Shown: in pieces, positions 1 through 10,138 of the stretch
Numbering within the stretch: position 1 is the stretch's first letter
Layout of the letters: the number at the start of each line of letters is the position of its first letter
Assembly: GCF_029784155.1 (NCBI RefSeq)
Contig: NC_073692.1
Coordinates: 274,269,413 to 274,333,412, forward strand
DNA length: 64,000 bases
From: Uranotaenia lowii
Taxonomy: Eukaryota; Arthropoda; Insecta; Diptera; Culicidae
Direction of reading: 5' to 3'
Position numbers and translations under genes: made by a program
The notes under the pieces: model-generated
What the model was told of the DNA's origin: nothing
Databases searched by the model: none
The model's input: the letters and a program-made list of their open reading frames with translations, nothing else

Positions 1-1583
1 GTCGTCTTTGCCTCCAAAACGAAATCCCTCAGCTTCTCCTCAGCATCGGATTTCTCCCGCAAAAAATACACGGTTGTGTATCGGGAAAAGTCGTCGGTGA
101 CTGTCAGATAGTACCGACATCCTCCTGGCGTAACATTTTTCATGGGTCCACATAGGTCCACGTGGATCAGGTCCAGCGGCATTTTCGATCGCTTCTTCGT
201 TTTCTTCGGGAACGGAAGTCGTGCAAGTTTACCCTCTTGGCAGCACTCGCACACGGACCGTATGCCACAATCGGTGATCTTGATGCCGGTCGCTAGCTTC
301 TTCTTGAACAGCTCCTGGACGGCGTCGTTGTCTCGATGGCCCATTTTTCTGTGCCATGCGTGCTGGCAATCCTGCGTATGCTTTTTCTCTTCTACCTTCA
401 TGGCGTTGTGGGCGTTCTTGATGCAATACAACCCACCGGCCACAACCGCCACAGCTGCAACTTGCGTCCCTTTCATGATCCTGCAGTTCTTGGTGTCGAA
501 AATCACTTCACCGCCCTTAGCAACCAGCTTGCGCACCGAGATCAGGTTGGTCTCCAGATTCGGTACGAACAAAGTATCCGAAAGCGTGATTGTGCGATTT
601 TTGCCTTCCAGATCGCAGCAACCCACTTTGCACGTCCCTTTGCCCTTCGCAGCTGTCATCGTCCCGTCGGCCAGCGTGACGTTTTCATTGATGGTTTCAT
701 CCAGGTCCAGAAAGAAATCTCGTTCGGCGCACATGTGGGATGTCGCCCCTGAGTCGACGACCCAGCTTCCGGTGTGTCCAGTCCGCTTCGTCGTGAAAGC
801 ACAATTTCCATTCGTCGCCTTACGCACGGCCGTCGCTCTGGGTGGATTTTTCCGATTTTTCTGGTCGCTTCTTTGGTCCTTTTCCTGGTCGCTTGCTTGC
901 TTCCGGCAATCCTTCTGATTATGTCCCGGCTTTTGACAATAATGGCAGACAATTACTTTCTTACCAGATCCAGCCTTCAGAACGGATTCCGGATCGTAAC
1001 TTCCCTGCTTCGTCACCTCGTCGATCAGCTTGGTTTTCACGAGCTCTAACGTAAGTTCGTTGTCCGCCCGGCTCTCCAACGCGGTCGTCAGGGCGTTGAA
1101 CGATTTCGGAAGGCTACTCAGCACCAGCGCAATCTGCAGTTTCTCGTCGAGTTTCAACCCGGCCACGGATAGGCGTTCGAAAACTTCTTCCATCTCGTTC
1201 ACGTGCTTCTCAATGTCGTCGCCTTCACAGAATCGCTTGGAGATCAAATTCCGCAAATACGAGACCTTGGATGTCAACGTCGGCTTCTCGAAGTGGTCCT
1301 TCAGCTTGTCCCATGCTTCACGAGCCGTGGTCGTCTGCTTGATGAGGCCATGCTGGTTGCTCTCCATCATTAGACCGATCGTCGCTCGTGCTCGTTGGTC
1401 CCCGTACTTCCAGGCTTCGATTTCGGCTTCGTTTCCCGGGGCACGTTCCGTCGCAGCCCGTGCTTCTGGTATCGTCCCGGTGACATACTTCCAGAGGTCC
1501 TCCCGGATTAGCAGCAGCTCGGTGCTGAACTTCCAGCTGCTGTAATTCGATTTATTCAGCTTCGGAACTTGAATTTTCTCCAT
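1..1583 (-). CDS. Copia-type gag-pol polyprotein, 3' part outside window
   Basis: An open frame of 527 codons starts at the ATG at 1583 and runs off the window at base 1 with no stop. In order it shows an N-terminal copia-type gag region starting MEKIQVPKLNKSNYSSWKF, a zinc knuckle CHYCQKPGHNQKDC (CX2CX4HX4C, about 908-953), an aspartic protease motif WVVDSGATSHM (about 735-768), a pre-integrase HHCC-like region (CQHAW...RKMGH, then CECCQEGK) and the start of the integrase core (LDLIHVDLCGPM). This is the Ty1/copia order, with integrase before reverse transcriptase; the RT/RNase H part would lie beyond base 1. Gag packages the RNA, and protease and integrase process and insert the element. 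I checked the frame at start, knuckle, protease and end, and all agree, so this part is unbroken. The forward frames here are antisense shadows. Confidence 0.9.
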   Translation of the reverse strand, partial: MEKIQVPKLNKSNYSSWKFSTELLLIREDLWKYVTGTIPEARAATERAPGNEAEIEAWKYGDQRARATIGLMMESNQHGLIKQTTTAREAWDKLKDHFEKPTLTSKVSYLRNLISKRFCEGDDIEKHVNEMEEVFERLSVAGLKLDEKLQIALVLSSLPKSFNALTTALESRADNELTLELVKTKLIDEVTKQGSYDPESVLKAGSGKKVIVCHYCQKPGHNQKDCRKQASDQEKDQRSDQKNRKNPPRATAVRKATNGNCAFTTKRTGHTGSWVVDSGATSHMCAERDFFLDLDETINENVTLADGTMTAAKGKGTCKVGCCDLEGKNRTITLSDTLFVPNLETNLISVRKLVAKGGEVIFDTKNCRIMKGTQVAAVAVVAGGLYCIKNAHNAMKVEEKKHTQDCQHAWHRKMGHRDNDAVQELFKKKLATGIKITDCGIRSVCECCQEGKLARLPFPKKTKKRSKMPLDLIHVDLCGPMKNVTPGGCRYYLTVTDDFSRYTTVYFLREKSDAEEKLRDFVLEAKT

Positions 1584-1645
1584 TTCAACTGCTTGAAGAA
1601 AATTTTTTCTTCCGTTGTTGACTGGTTACTAGGCAACGTAAGCTC

Positions 1646-1659
1646 CTGGGCCCATAACC
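1646..1659 (-). other. Copia primer-binding site (initiator tRNA-Met half-molecule type)
   Basis: On the minus strand GGTTATGGGCCCAG lies between the LTR and the gag ATG. It is complementary to the anticodon-loop region of eukaryotic initiator tRNA-Met (CUGGGCCCAUAACC), the primer known for Drosophila copia and relatives, which prime from an internal tRNA cleavage site rather than the 3' end. Its position 3 bases inside the LTR edge supports the copia assignment. Confidence 0.8.
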
Positions 1660-1662
1660 TCT

Positions 1663-1801
1663 TGGGGGTAGGAGTGGAAAGAAAGTGAACTTTCTTGGTT
1701 GGTGGTCTAACAATAACTGATTATATATTTCAAACTAATTTTACATTATCCTAAAATCATGGCATGCTACACATCGCACTTGCTATCTTCATGCTTCAAC
1801 A
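1663..1801 (-). repeat. 5' LTR of the copia-type element (short, about 139 bp)
   Basis: On the minus strand the segment begins TGTTGAAGCATG and ends CTACCCCCA, giving TG...CA termini, and is followed after AGA by the primer-binding site. The outer edge falls exactly where the RTE-type LINE reading frame is interrupted. The 3' LTR is outside the window, so the length and the flanking duplication (GGAAC, 1802-1806) cannot be confirmed. The inner edge is set by the CA before the PBS and could be off by a few bases. Confidence 0.65.
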
Positions 1802-4563
1802 GTTCCTACCGGATTCGTAGCGAACACCTGTTTTGAAGGACAGTCGTCCGGCATTCTCGCAACATGTCCCGCCCAGCGTATCCGGCCAGCTTTCACCACC
1901 TTCTGGATACTGGGTTCGCCGTAGAGTCGCGCGAGCTCGTGGTTCATCCTTCGCCTCCACACTCCGTTCTCCTGTACGCCACCAAAGATGGTTCTTAACA
2001 CTCGTCGCTCGAATGCCCCGAGTGTACGCAGGTCCTCCTCGAGCAATATCCATGTCTCGTGCCCGTAGAGAACAACCGGTCTAATGAGCGTCATATACAG
2101 GTTACACTTCGTGCGAGGGCTAAGTCTTCTCGACCGCAGTTGCTTGTGGAGTCCATAGTAGGCACGACTTCCGCTGATAATTCGCCTCCGGATCTCACGG
2201 CTGGTGTCATTGTCTGCGGTCACCAGTGAGCCGAGATAGACAAAGTCTTCGACTATCTCCAGCTCGTCGCCGTCTATCGTGACTTTGTTATTACTGGACA
2301 AGCGGGTTCGGTCGGTCTCGGATCCGCAGGCCAGCATGTACTTCGTCTTGGACGTATTAATCATCAACCCAATCCTTCCTGCTTCGCGTTTCAGTTTGCG
2401 GTAGATGTCTTCCACCGCCGCAGATGATCTGCCGACTATATCAATGTCATCGGCAAAGCAGATAAGTTGACTGGATCTGTTGAAAATTGTGCCCCGTATT
2501 TCGCCCACCGCTCGTCGAATAACACCTTCTAGCGCCAAGTTGAACATCATGCAGGATAGACCATCACCTTGTCGAAGCCCCCTGCGCGATTCGAATGAAC
2601 TCGACAATTCAACCGAGATCCGCTCACAGCACTGCGTTCCATCCATCGTCGCCTTGATCATTCTGATCAGCTTCCCGGAAAAGCCGTTCTCGTCCATGAT
2701 TTTCCATAGCTCGTTACGGTCGATCGTGTCGTATGCGGCTTTGAAGACGATGAATGCGTAGGGACTTGGTGTTCCCGGCATTTTTGGAGGATTTGACGTA
2801 ATGTGAATATCTGGTCCGTCGTTGACCGTCCCTCCATGAAGCCGGCCTGATGACTTTCCACGAATCTGTTTGCTTGTGGCGTGAGGCGGCGGAGTAGGAT
2901 TCAGGACAACACTTTGTAGGCGGCATTGAGGACAGTGATCGCTCTGTAGTTCTCACAGTCCAATTTGTCGCCTTTCTTGTAGATGGGACATATTACCCCC
3001 TCCTTCCACTCCTCCGGTAGCTGTTCTATGTCCCAGATCCGGACTATCAACCGGTGTAGGCAATCGGCCAACTTGTCCGGGCCCATTTTGATGAGTTCAG
3101 CTGCGATGCCATCCTTCCCAGCCAACTTGTTTCTATTCAGCTGGCGAATGGCCTGAAATCCTTAACTTCACTCATCGTTGGGAGTGGCTCGTCTTCGTCG
3201 TTGGCTACGCCGGCGATGTACCTTCCCCCACCGTCTTGATCTCCTGCATGTGCGCCGTTCAGGTGTTCATCGAAGTGCTGCTTCCACCTTTTGATCACCT
3301 CACGATTGTCCGTCAGGATACCCCCGTCCTTATCCCGGCACATTTCGGCTTGCGGCACGAAGCCTTTGCGGGATGCGTTGAGTTTCTGATAGAACTTTCG
3401 TGTTTCTTGGGAACGATGCAGCTGCTCCAGCTCCTCGAGCTCCTCCTTCTCCAGGCGGCACTTTTTCTCCTGGAAAAGTCGGACTCGCTGCCTCTTCCGC
3501 TGTCGGTGATTTTCCACATTTCGACGGGTGCCTCTTTGCACTACTGCCGCCCGCGCGGCATTCTCTTCGTCCATCACCCTCCTACACTCCTCGTCGAACC
3601 AGTCGTTCCGTCGAGTTCGCTCCACATAACCGATGAAGTTCTCCGCAGCACTGTTGATGGCTGCCTTGATGGTATCCCAAAAGTCCTCGAGAGGGGCTTC
3701 ATCAAGCTCGCCCTCTGCCGGCAGCGCTGCTTCGACCGATTGCGCGTAGTCTGCCGCGACCTCAGGTTGCTTCAGTCGCGCGATATTTAACCGAGGCGGG
3801 CGCCGGTTGCGTGTGTTGTTCACTACGGAGAGTTTTGGGCGCATCTTCACCATCACCAGATAGTGGTCTGACTCGATGTTGGCGCCTCGACAGGATCTGA
3901 CGTCGATGATGTCCGAGAAATGCCGGCTGTCAAACAAAACGTGGTCGATCTGTGATTGCGTTTAGTACGGTGACCTTCAGGTGTACTTGTGTGGGAGGCG
4001 GTGCTGGAAAAGATACTACGTACGGCCATTCGTTTGGAGGCGGCGAAATCAATGAGTCTGAGGCCGTTCTCGTTGGTCAGCTGGTGCGCACTGAACCTTC
4101 CAATTGTCGGTTTGAATTCCTCCTCCTGGCCGACCTGAGCATTGAAATCCCCGTTGACGATCTTGATATCATGTTTTGGGCAACGGTTGTATTCACGCTC
4201 CAGCTGCTCGTAAAATTCGTCTTTGTCGTCACCGGTACTTCCGAGGTGAGGGCTGTGCACGTTAATGATGCTGATGTTGAAGAACCGACCCTTGATTCTC
4301 AACCGGCACATTCGTGAGTTGATCGGCCACCACCCGATCACGCGCTTTTGCATCTTTCCCATCACTAAAAAAGCTGTTCCAAGCTCGTGTGTGTTGCCGC
4401 AGCTCTGGTAGATGGCACGACCATCTGGGTACGTTCGTACCGTGGAGCCCTTCCAGCATACCTCCTGCAGCGCTACGCTGTCGAATTTGCGGCTCTTCAA
4501 TTCGTTGGAGAGCACGTGGGTACTGCCCACAAAATTTAGAGATCGGCAGTTCCAAGTTCCCAA
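1802..4563 (-). pseudogene. RTE-type endonuclease-reverse transcriptase, frameshifted
   Basis: The endonuclease starts near 4563 (MGTWNCRSLNF) with the catalytic E in ALQEVCWKG and the D/N pair in NGDFNAQVG. Its frame shifts at about 3940-4010, and SDHYLVMVKM follows in another frame. RT pieces follow: 3125-2901 (CENYRAITVLNAAYKVLS), then 2781 down to the copia edge with GLRQGDGLS and the active-site FADD. The C-terminal RTE region (FVYLGSLVTAD, then LIRPVVLYGHETW) is present up to the LTR, and the frame ends in the LTR at a TGA near 1789. At least three frame changes separate the pieces. In motif A the usual Asp of F-x-D-F-K-A-A-Y-D is Val (codon GTC, 2748-2746). An active enzyme would nick target DNA and copy the element RNA there; this one cannot. 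Confidence 0.85.
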
Positions 4564-4931
4564 TCGCTAGTCCCTTTTCGTCGCGTGGGTCTTTGCCGAT
4601 TTCCATCCGAAATTTGTTGTTCGTTGTTCGTTGCTTATGTTTTTTGTAGTCACGGGCTCGCAAGGCCCGCAGCTAACCCCACTATCTCGCAGGAGGATCG
4701 TCGTGATGTTTCTGTTTTGGGTCCCGAACACCACCAGGACGTTGTTGCACTCCGCACGCCGCCCCTGACATGGGGAACAGACGCGTACGAAGCCCCCTGA
4801 CTCAGTCTGCATGCGACCAAAGCATCCACCGGGGTTGGGTACCCGATCTCCGCTAAGGTTGCTCGCACCTCAGCTAGCACCACGGGGAGGTAGAGAATCG
4901 GAGTTGCAGACAAGAGGTGATATGACCACTA
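1802..4931 (-). mobile_element. RTE-type non-LTR retrotransposon, 5' end present, 3' end interrupted by copia
   Basis: From 4931 downward (minus) this reads a short leader, an AP-type endonuclease and a reverse transcriptase. The leader begins TAGTGGTCATATC, the same sequence that starts a second RTE-type copy at 12096, so 4931 is probably the true 5' end. At the other end the frame breaks at 1802 where the copia LTR starts, after the residues NPVGT in the C-terminal region; the missing tail should lie beyond base 1. Frameshifts and a changed catalytic residue make it a dead copy. Confidence 0.85.
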
Positions 4932-5071
4932 CCCGAAGGTTCGTTAGTGTTCGGTCTTCAAGTGGAGTGGTCGTCTTTTTGTGTGCTACGACGTTTGTTT
5001 TGGCCTTGAGTAGCTCTGCTACTGATAAATTTTGCTATTGTTTTACACAATAGCTTATATCTAGTTGGAAG

Positions 5072-6160
5072 TTGTGTGTGATAATGGGATCCAAAATGGA
5101 AGATGCGCGAACCAACTCGCTCAGAATATATTTTGGTCCGGGGAAATCTGAACCCTCAGTGTTTGAAATCTTTAATTTCATTAAACTTAAAATGAAATTA
5201 GTTAGTGAAAATTTATTAGCAATGTATATAGAACCGAAAGAGCATAGTGTATATTTAAAATTTTACAGTGAAAATCTTCTAAAAGAGACTTTGAAACGGT
5301 TGCCATCTTCGATGGAGTTCGATTACAGCGAGAAAAGTTCAACCATCGTAACCTTATCTGAAGCATCTAGCGTGTTCAAATACGTAAGAATTTTTAACTT
5401 ACCACCAGAGATAGATGATAGAGAGATATCGGATGTTTTTGCGAAATTCGGTGTTATACAACGAATGGTAAGGGAAAAATACGGAACGGAAACTGGATTC
5501 CCAATCTGGACAGGTGTGCGTGGAATCCATATGGAAATAAGTTGTGAAATTCCTGCGACAGTGCACGTGCGAAATTTTCAAGCCCGCGTGTTTTATGAGG
5601 GGCTTGTAAATAAGTGTTTTGTTTGTGGGAGCAAAGAACATATTAAAGCGAACTGTCCTAAGCGTATCGCAGTTGGGAAAAGGTTAAGTCATCAGCTTCT
5701 AAGCTATAGTGACATTGTTGCTGGACCGAGTCGCTGTTTAGCGACGGCTACTGACGAGGACAATTCTGGAAACATCGTACAAGGTGAAGCATTGGAAGTC
5801 GAATCAGGAGGTTCGTGCAATCAGAACAAGGGAGAGATAGCTGAAGAAACAGGAAACGAGTCTAGCAGTGCCGGAAAAGAAATAGAACATCGGTCGAAAC
5901 CTTTGGAAACAGCAATCGATCCAGAGCGTGAGAGAAGCGACTCAGAAACTGAGGAGATGGATTCTGCATCTTTGAGAAAACAGACGGAGCGAACGAAACG
6001 TGGACGGAAAGAAATAAAGAAAAATGACAGGAATGGATCCGAAACATCAACGGAATCAGATTCGGGACTAGTGATAACTCCATCTTCTCCTAGTTTCTTG
6101 GAAGCTCAGAGTGCGCTCACTCGCGCTCGATCAAAATCGAAACAACAAAGGCAGCACTGA
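5072..6160 (+). CDS. LINE ORF1 nucleic-acid-binding (gag-like) protein
   Basis: An intact 362-codon frame. The N-terminal half carries an RRM-like segment (KYVRIFNLPPEIDDREISDV, about residues 96-116) followed by GIHMEISCEIPATVHVRNFQ, typical of ORF1 proteins of mosquito LINEs of the I/Loa/R1 group. A CX2CX4HX4C zinc knuckle (CFVCGSKEHIKANC) is at about residues 183-196. The C-terminal third is acidic, Ser/Glu-rich and probably disordered. The protein should coat the element RNA. Start choice is open: ATGs at residues 1, 5 and 9, the last (MEDARTNSLRIYFG) fitting the conserved N terminus best. No ORF2 follows. The exact clade is not certain. Confidence 0.75.
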   Translation: MCVIMGSKMEDARTNSLRIYFGPGKSEPSVFEIFNFIKLKMKLVSENLLAMYIEPKEHSVYLKFYSENLLKETLKRLPSSMEFDYSEKSSTIVTLSEASSVFKYVRIFNLPPEIDDREISDVFAKFGVIQRMVREKYGTETGFPIWTGVRGIHMEISCEIPATVHVRNFQARVFYEGLVNKCFVCGSKEHIKANCPKRIAVGKRLSHQLLSYSDIVAGPSRCLATATDEDNSGNIVQGEALEVESGGSCNQNKGEIAEETGNESSSAGKEIEHRSKPLETAIDPERERSDSETEEMDSASLRKQTERTKRGRKEIKKNDRNGSETSTESDSGLVITPSSPSFLEAQSALTRARSKSKQQRQH

Positions 6161-6214
6161 TAATCTATCTTTCTTAGCTCAGTAATCAGGAGCTATATTA
6201 AGTAGATAACATTG

Positions 6215-7900
6215 CACAGTGGTGCAGAACATCAATCTAGCTGTACGAAATTAATAGCGCCCAGGGATAAAGAGATAGACATTTGATGTCTTCAACAACA
6301 TTGTTCAGTTTTACAAGGAGCATATTCAAGTATCAAAATTTTTGCCGAGGGGTCCACCGATAGCGAGATAAAAATGCTAACATTTTTATTTTTCAAATTA
6401 GGGCTTTGATGTCTTCGACAAAGTTGTTTATCTGATCAAAATACATAAGTTTGTTGAATTTGTCAATGTCCTATCACATCACCCTCAGGAGTTACAGTCA
6501 AAGTAAAAAAAATCTCTTGAAAAAACAGTTTTTTGATCCTGACACGTTGTGGATTGAATAAAATGGTTTACTGTCTTTGAAACAAAGTTGTAACAAGCCA
6601 CGATCTACATTTGTCTCATACATTATGATGGGTTTAGAAGTTGATGAAGCTCTATAGAAAGCATTTAGTGTATTTTATTGGCAATTTTGGAAGGCTCGCC
6701 CATCGAAAAGTGCACATTTTCGCAACACCCCCTTTTTTGGGATTATTTATGATGATAAGCGGAACCATTTCCATTTGAAATTAGAGCGGAAATCGGTGGA
6801 ACTAGAAGAGATTTGAATGATTGAAAATACATATTTTCTGTAAAAATTACCTATTTTACTTATAGAAAAATCGTTTAAACATTTATTTGATTAATAAAAT
6901 GTTGCAGTTTTATTTTATATATTTTGTTTTATTAAAAGGCATTTAAATTCGATTAAAACTAATGACTCAACGAAAAGACAAAAGCGAGTTGCTTGTAAGA
7001 TTGGTTACTTGGATACAGTTACTTGGAACCATTTCAAGCAGTTATATTGTAATGGCAAAATTCTATTATTCACTTAAGTGATATCAAACACTTATTTAGT
7101 GCTCTACCAAATTTAACAGATAAGTTCCATTCATTTTTTTGGGGTTTAGATGATTTAAAAAATCGAATTTAAATATCTTTTAATCAAACAATATATATAA
7201 AAGAAAACTTCAACACTTTATTAATTACTTAAATATTTTAACGTTTTTTCTTTAAGTAAAATAAGTAATTTTTACATAAAATGTGTATTTTCAATCAGTC
7301 AAATCTCTACTAGTTCCACCGATTTCCGCGCTAATTTCAAATAGAAATGGTTTCGGTTATCATCATAAATAATTCCAAAAAAGGGGGTGTTGCGAAAATG
7401 TGCACTTTTCGATGGGCGAGTCTTCCGAAATTGCCAATAAAATACACTAAATGCTTTCTATAGAGCTTCAGCAACTTCTAAACCCATCATAATGTATGAG
7501 ACAAATGTAGATCGTGGCTTGTTTCAACTTTGTTTCATAGACAGCAAACCATTTTATTCAGTCCACAACGTGTCAGGATCAAAAAACTGTTTTTTCAAGA
7601 GATTTTTTTTACTTTCACTGTAACTCCTGAGGGTGGTGTGGTAGAACTTTGACATATTCAACAAACTTATGTATTTTGATCAGATAAACAACTTTGTCGA
7701 AGACATCAAAGCCCTAATTTGAAAAACAAAAATGTTAGCATTTTTATCTCGCTATCGGTGGACCCCTCGGTAAAAATTTTGATACTTGAATATGCTCCTT
7801 GTAAAACTGAACAATGTTGTTGAAGACATCAAATATCTATCTCTTCATCCCTGGGCGCTATTAATTTCGTACAGCTAGATTGATGTTCTGCACCACTGTG
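6215..7900. mobile_element. Palindromic foldback element with Transib-like ends and CATTG duplication
   Basis: The ends are CACAGTGGTGCAGAAC (6215) and its inverse complement at 7900. The arms match for about 750 bp (6215-6965 and 7145-7900) around a loop of about 180 bp, with no coding capacity. A 5-bp duplication CATTG lies directly outside (6210-6214 and 7901-7905). The terminal CACAGTG equals the V(D)J recombination-signal heptamer and fits the CAC-start TIRs and 5-bp duplications known for Transib transposons, the RAG1-related superfamily. A non-autonomous Transib-mobilised foldback is the best reading; the family call is inference from ends and duplication length. Confidence 0.65.
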
Positions 7901-8289
7901 CATTGGCTTGTAGTTTTAAATCAGAAAAGTTCATTCGGAATACCAAAATCTTAATAAATGGCCGAAGAGGAATAATGAATGGTTTAAAAGGTTAAATAAA
8001 AAAAAACTTATAAATTGTTGAATTGAAAACGGTAACAGAAAAGTTAGGACTGTCCAGAAAACTTTGTATAATACAGATAAGGCATTAGTTTATTTCCGAA
8101 AAATGGTAAATGTATCACGAACACAACTGCAGATGTAATAATTTGTTCAATAAAAAAAAAAATAATAATAATAAAAAAAAGGAGGTTGGGTGTATGGGGT
8201 CTCGAGTTGCACATTGTCTACCGTTCACTAGCCCTAACTAGTTGATAACTATTTCACCCTATATAATTTACAACGACGAATTTGCAGCT

Positions 8290-8331
8290 ATGTTGAAATT
8301 TCTTAGCGCCATGTTGAAATATCTTAGCGCC
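8290..8331 (+). repeat. 21-bp unit repeated twice
   Basis: ATGTTGAAATTTCTTAGCGCC at 8290-8310 is followed directly by a copy with one T/A change. It immediately precedes a tRNA-like SINE head. Confidence 0.8.
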
Positions 8332-8405
8332 GATGTGGTCTAGCAGATAGGCTGCCACGAGACTGGTTTAGCTATGCTCGATGTTCTAGGTTCCATCCAT
8401 GGTGG
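8332..8405 (+). other. tRNA-like SINE head
   Basis: A Pol III promoter-like pair is visible: an A-box-like TGGTCTAGCAGATAGG (8336-8351) and a B-box-like AGGTTCCATCC (8388-8398), 37 bp apart, as in tRNA-derived SINEs. No foldable functional tRNA was recognised and the body downstream is unclear. Confidence 0.45.
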
Positions 8406-10138
8406 ATAATCATCATTAAAATAATTCAGTTTCATAGCTTATATCTTCAAATTTGAATAAATGAGTACACCATTCATAATTATTTTACTCATACTAGTTT
8501 AGTAAAGAACATATTTATCACCTAAAACTACTCAATTACTGGAATGGCCAAGTATTAAGTATAACATAACTTTTACAAATGTTGATAAAATTTCGCCAAA
8601 TTTTGACAGAAAAGTGGAAGCAACAAAAAAGATAAAAAAAAATTGGGAGTCAAGTGCTTGAAGCGACACACAGCGGTTAGTTTGAGAACTTTTTCTACAA
8701 ATCTTCATGACTTCGCATCGAAAATCAATAATTTCATAACGAATGACACATTTCTGTCCACCATAAATCAATTAGGGCTCATTGTCTTGAATGTAGATTG
8801 CAAATGAAACCAAAAGCAAGAAACATTTTTTTTATCTTGTTTGAGTTACAGGGCGAAATTTCTCTCGCTTATTAAAAGAGATAGTGAAATAAAAAATACA
8901 CAGTTTTGTAGAGATTCAAAATTCATGAAAAGTCGTATTTTTGCGAATTTTTAAGCGAAGTATTTAAAAGATATCCAACAAACAAAGTGTCCAACCAGTC
9001 ATTTTGACTGATGCGGTCTTTCTAGTGTTAAAGATTGAATATTCTTTCGAGATTTTTACCAAGGTAATGCTTCCAATAAGACAAATCCTCAAGAAAACGC
9101 GAATAGAATGTTAAGAGAAGCATTTCAAAAAACATAAAAAACAAAATTATCAGCAACACTAGTTGAAAGTAAAACTCACTTCAAGGCTGACAGTGTCATT
9201 ACGTAGCGAAAAGGCATTATTTTAAAAGCTGTTGAAACAAGCATCTCTATGCAAATAAGTTATCAAATAAAAACACAATACTCGATAAATTAAAATGCCT
9301 CTAATTAAATTAGATAATGAAATCAAATTGTTCAAAGTTGTTTAACAAACATACATTCCATTTTTTGAGATAACAATTGACAATGAAAATTGAGAAAATT
9401 GAGCAAACAAATTGCGGTTCATCAAGTGCAAAACTTCAATGCCAATCGCGTTTACAGCCTTTTCACCTCCCTGAGAACAATAATCAGCTCATGACAGTTT
9501 TGCTGCCCAAATGCCAAAACCACCCGCTCATATCATAAGTTCATGATTGAACCATTACGAACTAAACTTTAACCAAATGCTAGCAATTTATTTCAGCACC
9601 CCACAATTACACAATACGAAACCCTCAATCTCAGAGCACCGAGGTCGTGCAGCGATTTTGTTCTGAACCGTATTATTCACGGTTAGTGAGACCGACTAAC
9701 AAGCAGAATGTAAGGTGCCAAACCAACTAACCTACCTTCCTTCATTCTAAGTAGAAGAGCAACGTTTTCAGTTAGAACGGATGGCTGCCAAGAAAAGGTC
9801 CCGCGAGAATCGAACTTTTGCTGCATTCTCCCTGGGTCGCGCCGATGCAACTCAAGAAGCGAAGCGATTATTATACACAAGTGCAGCAGTGCAGTTTGGC
9901 TTAGTCAAAGTTACAATTTGCCAAATGTAGCACGCAAGCATGGCGTTGAATTATGGCGGATAACGGGTTAGAGTGCTCGGAATATTTTAAACATCAATTT
10001 TTATTGCATGATAGCGCGCTAGGATGAGGTTTTTGGAATTGGATCAACTTTTAGTCATTCAAGACGTTCATAAAATTATTTTCAATATTTTTTTACATTT
10101 TAAATGTTCTGCAGAAACTACAATCAAGAATAACAATA
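8406..10138. other. No gene recognised; AT-rich intergenic DNA
   Basis: Mostly AT-rich with scattered poly-A runs. The part from about 9465 to 9990 is less AT-rich and lacks repeat features, so it may be single-copy flanking DNA. Short open frames here have no recognisable motif and look accidental. Confidence 0.5.

Larger units (their letters stand above)
4932..8181 (+). mobile_element. ORF1-only LINE-like retrotransposon, split by a foldback element
   Basis: A leader (4932-5071), a gag-like ORF1 (5072-6160) and a non-coding tail are followed by an A-rich 3' end at about 8148-8181 (A-run with AAT repeats). A 1686-bp foldback element with a CATTG duplication interrupts the tail at 6214/7901. 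Without it only about 330 bp separate the ORF1 stop from the A-rich end, so there is no room for an endonuclease-RT ORF2. This resembles half-LINE (HAL1-like) non-autonomous elements; an internal deletion in one copy is the simpler alternative. No flanking duplication was identified, so the left limit is uncertain. Confidence 0.6.

Noticed and set aside
142..1545. Forward open frames up to 258 codons
   Set aside because: They lie antisense to the unbroken copia gag-pol frame and show no motifs.
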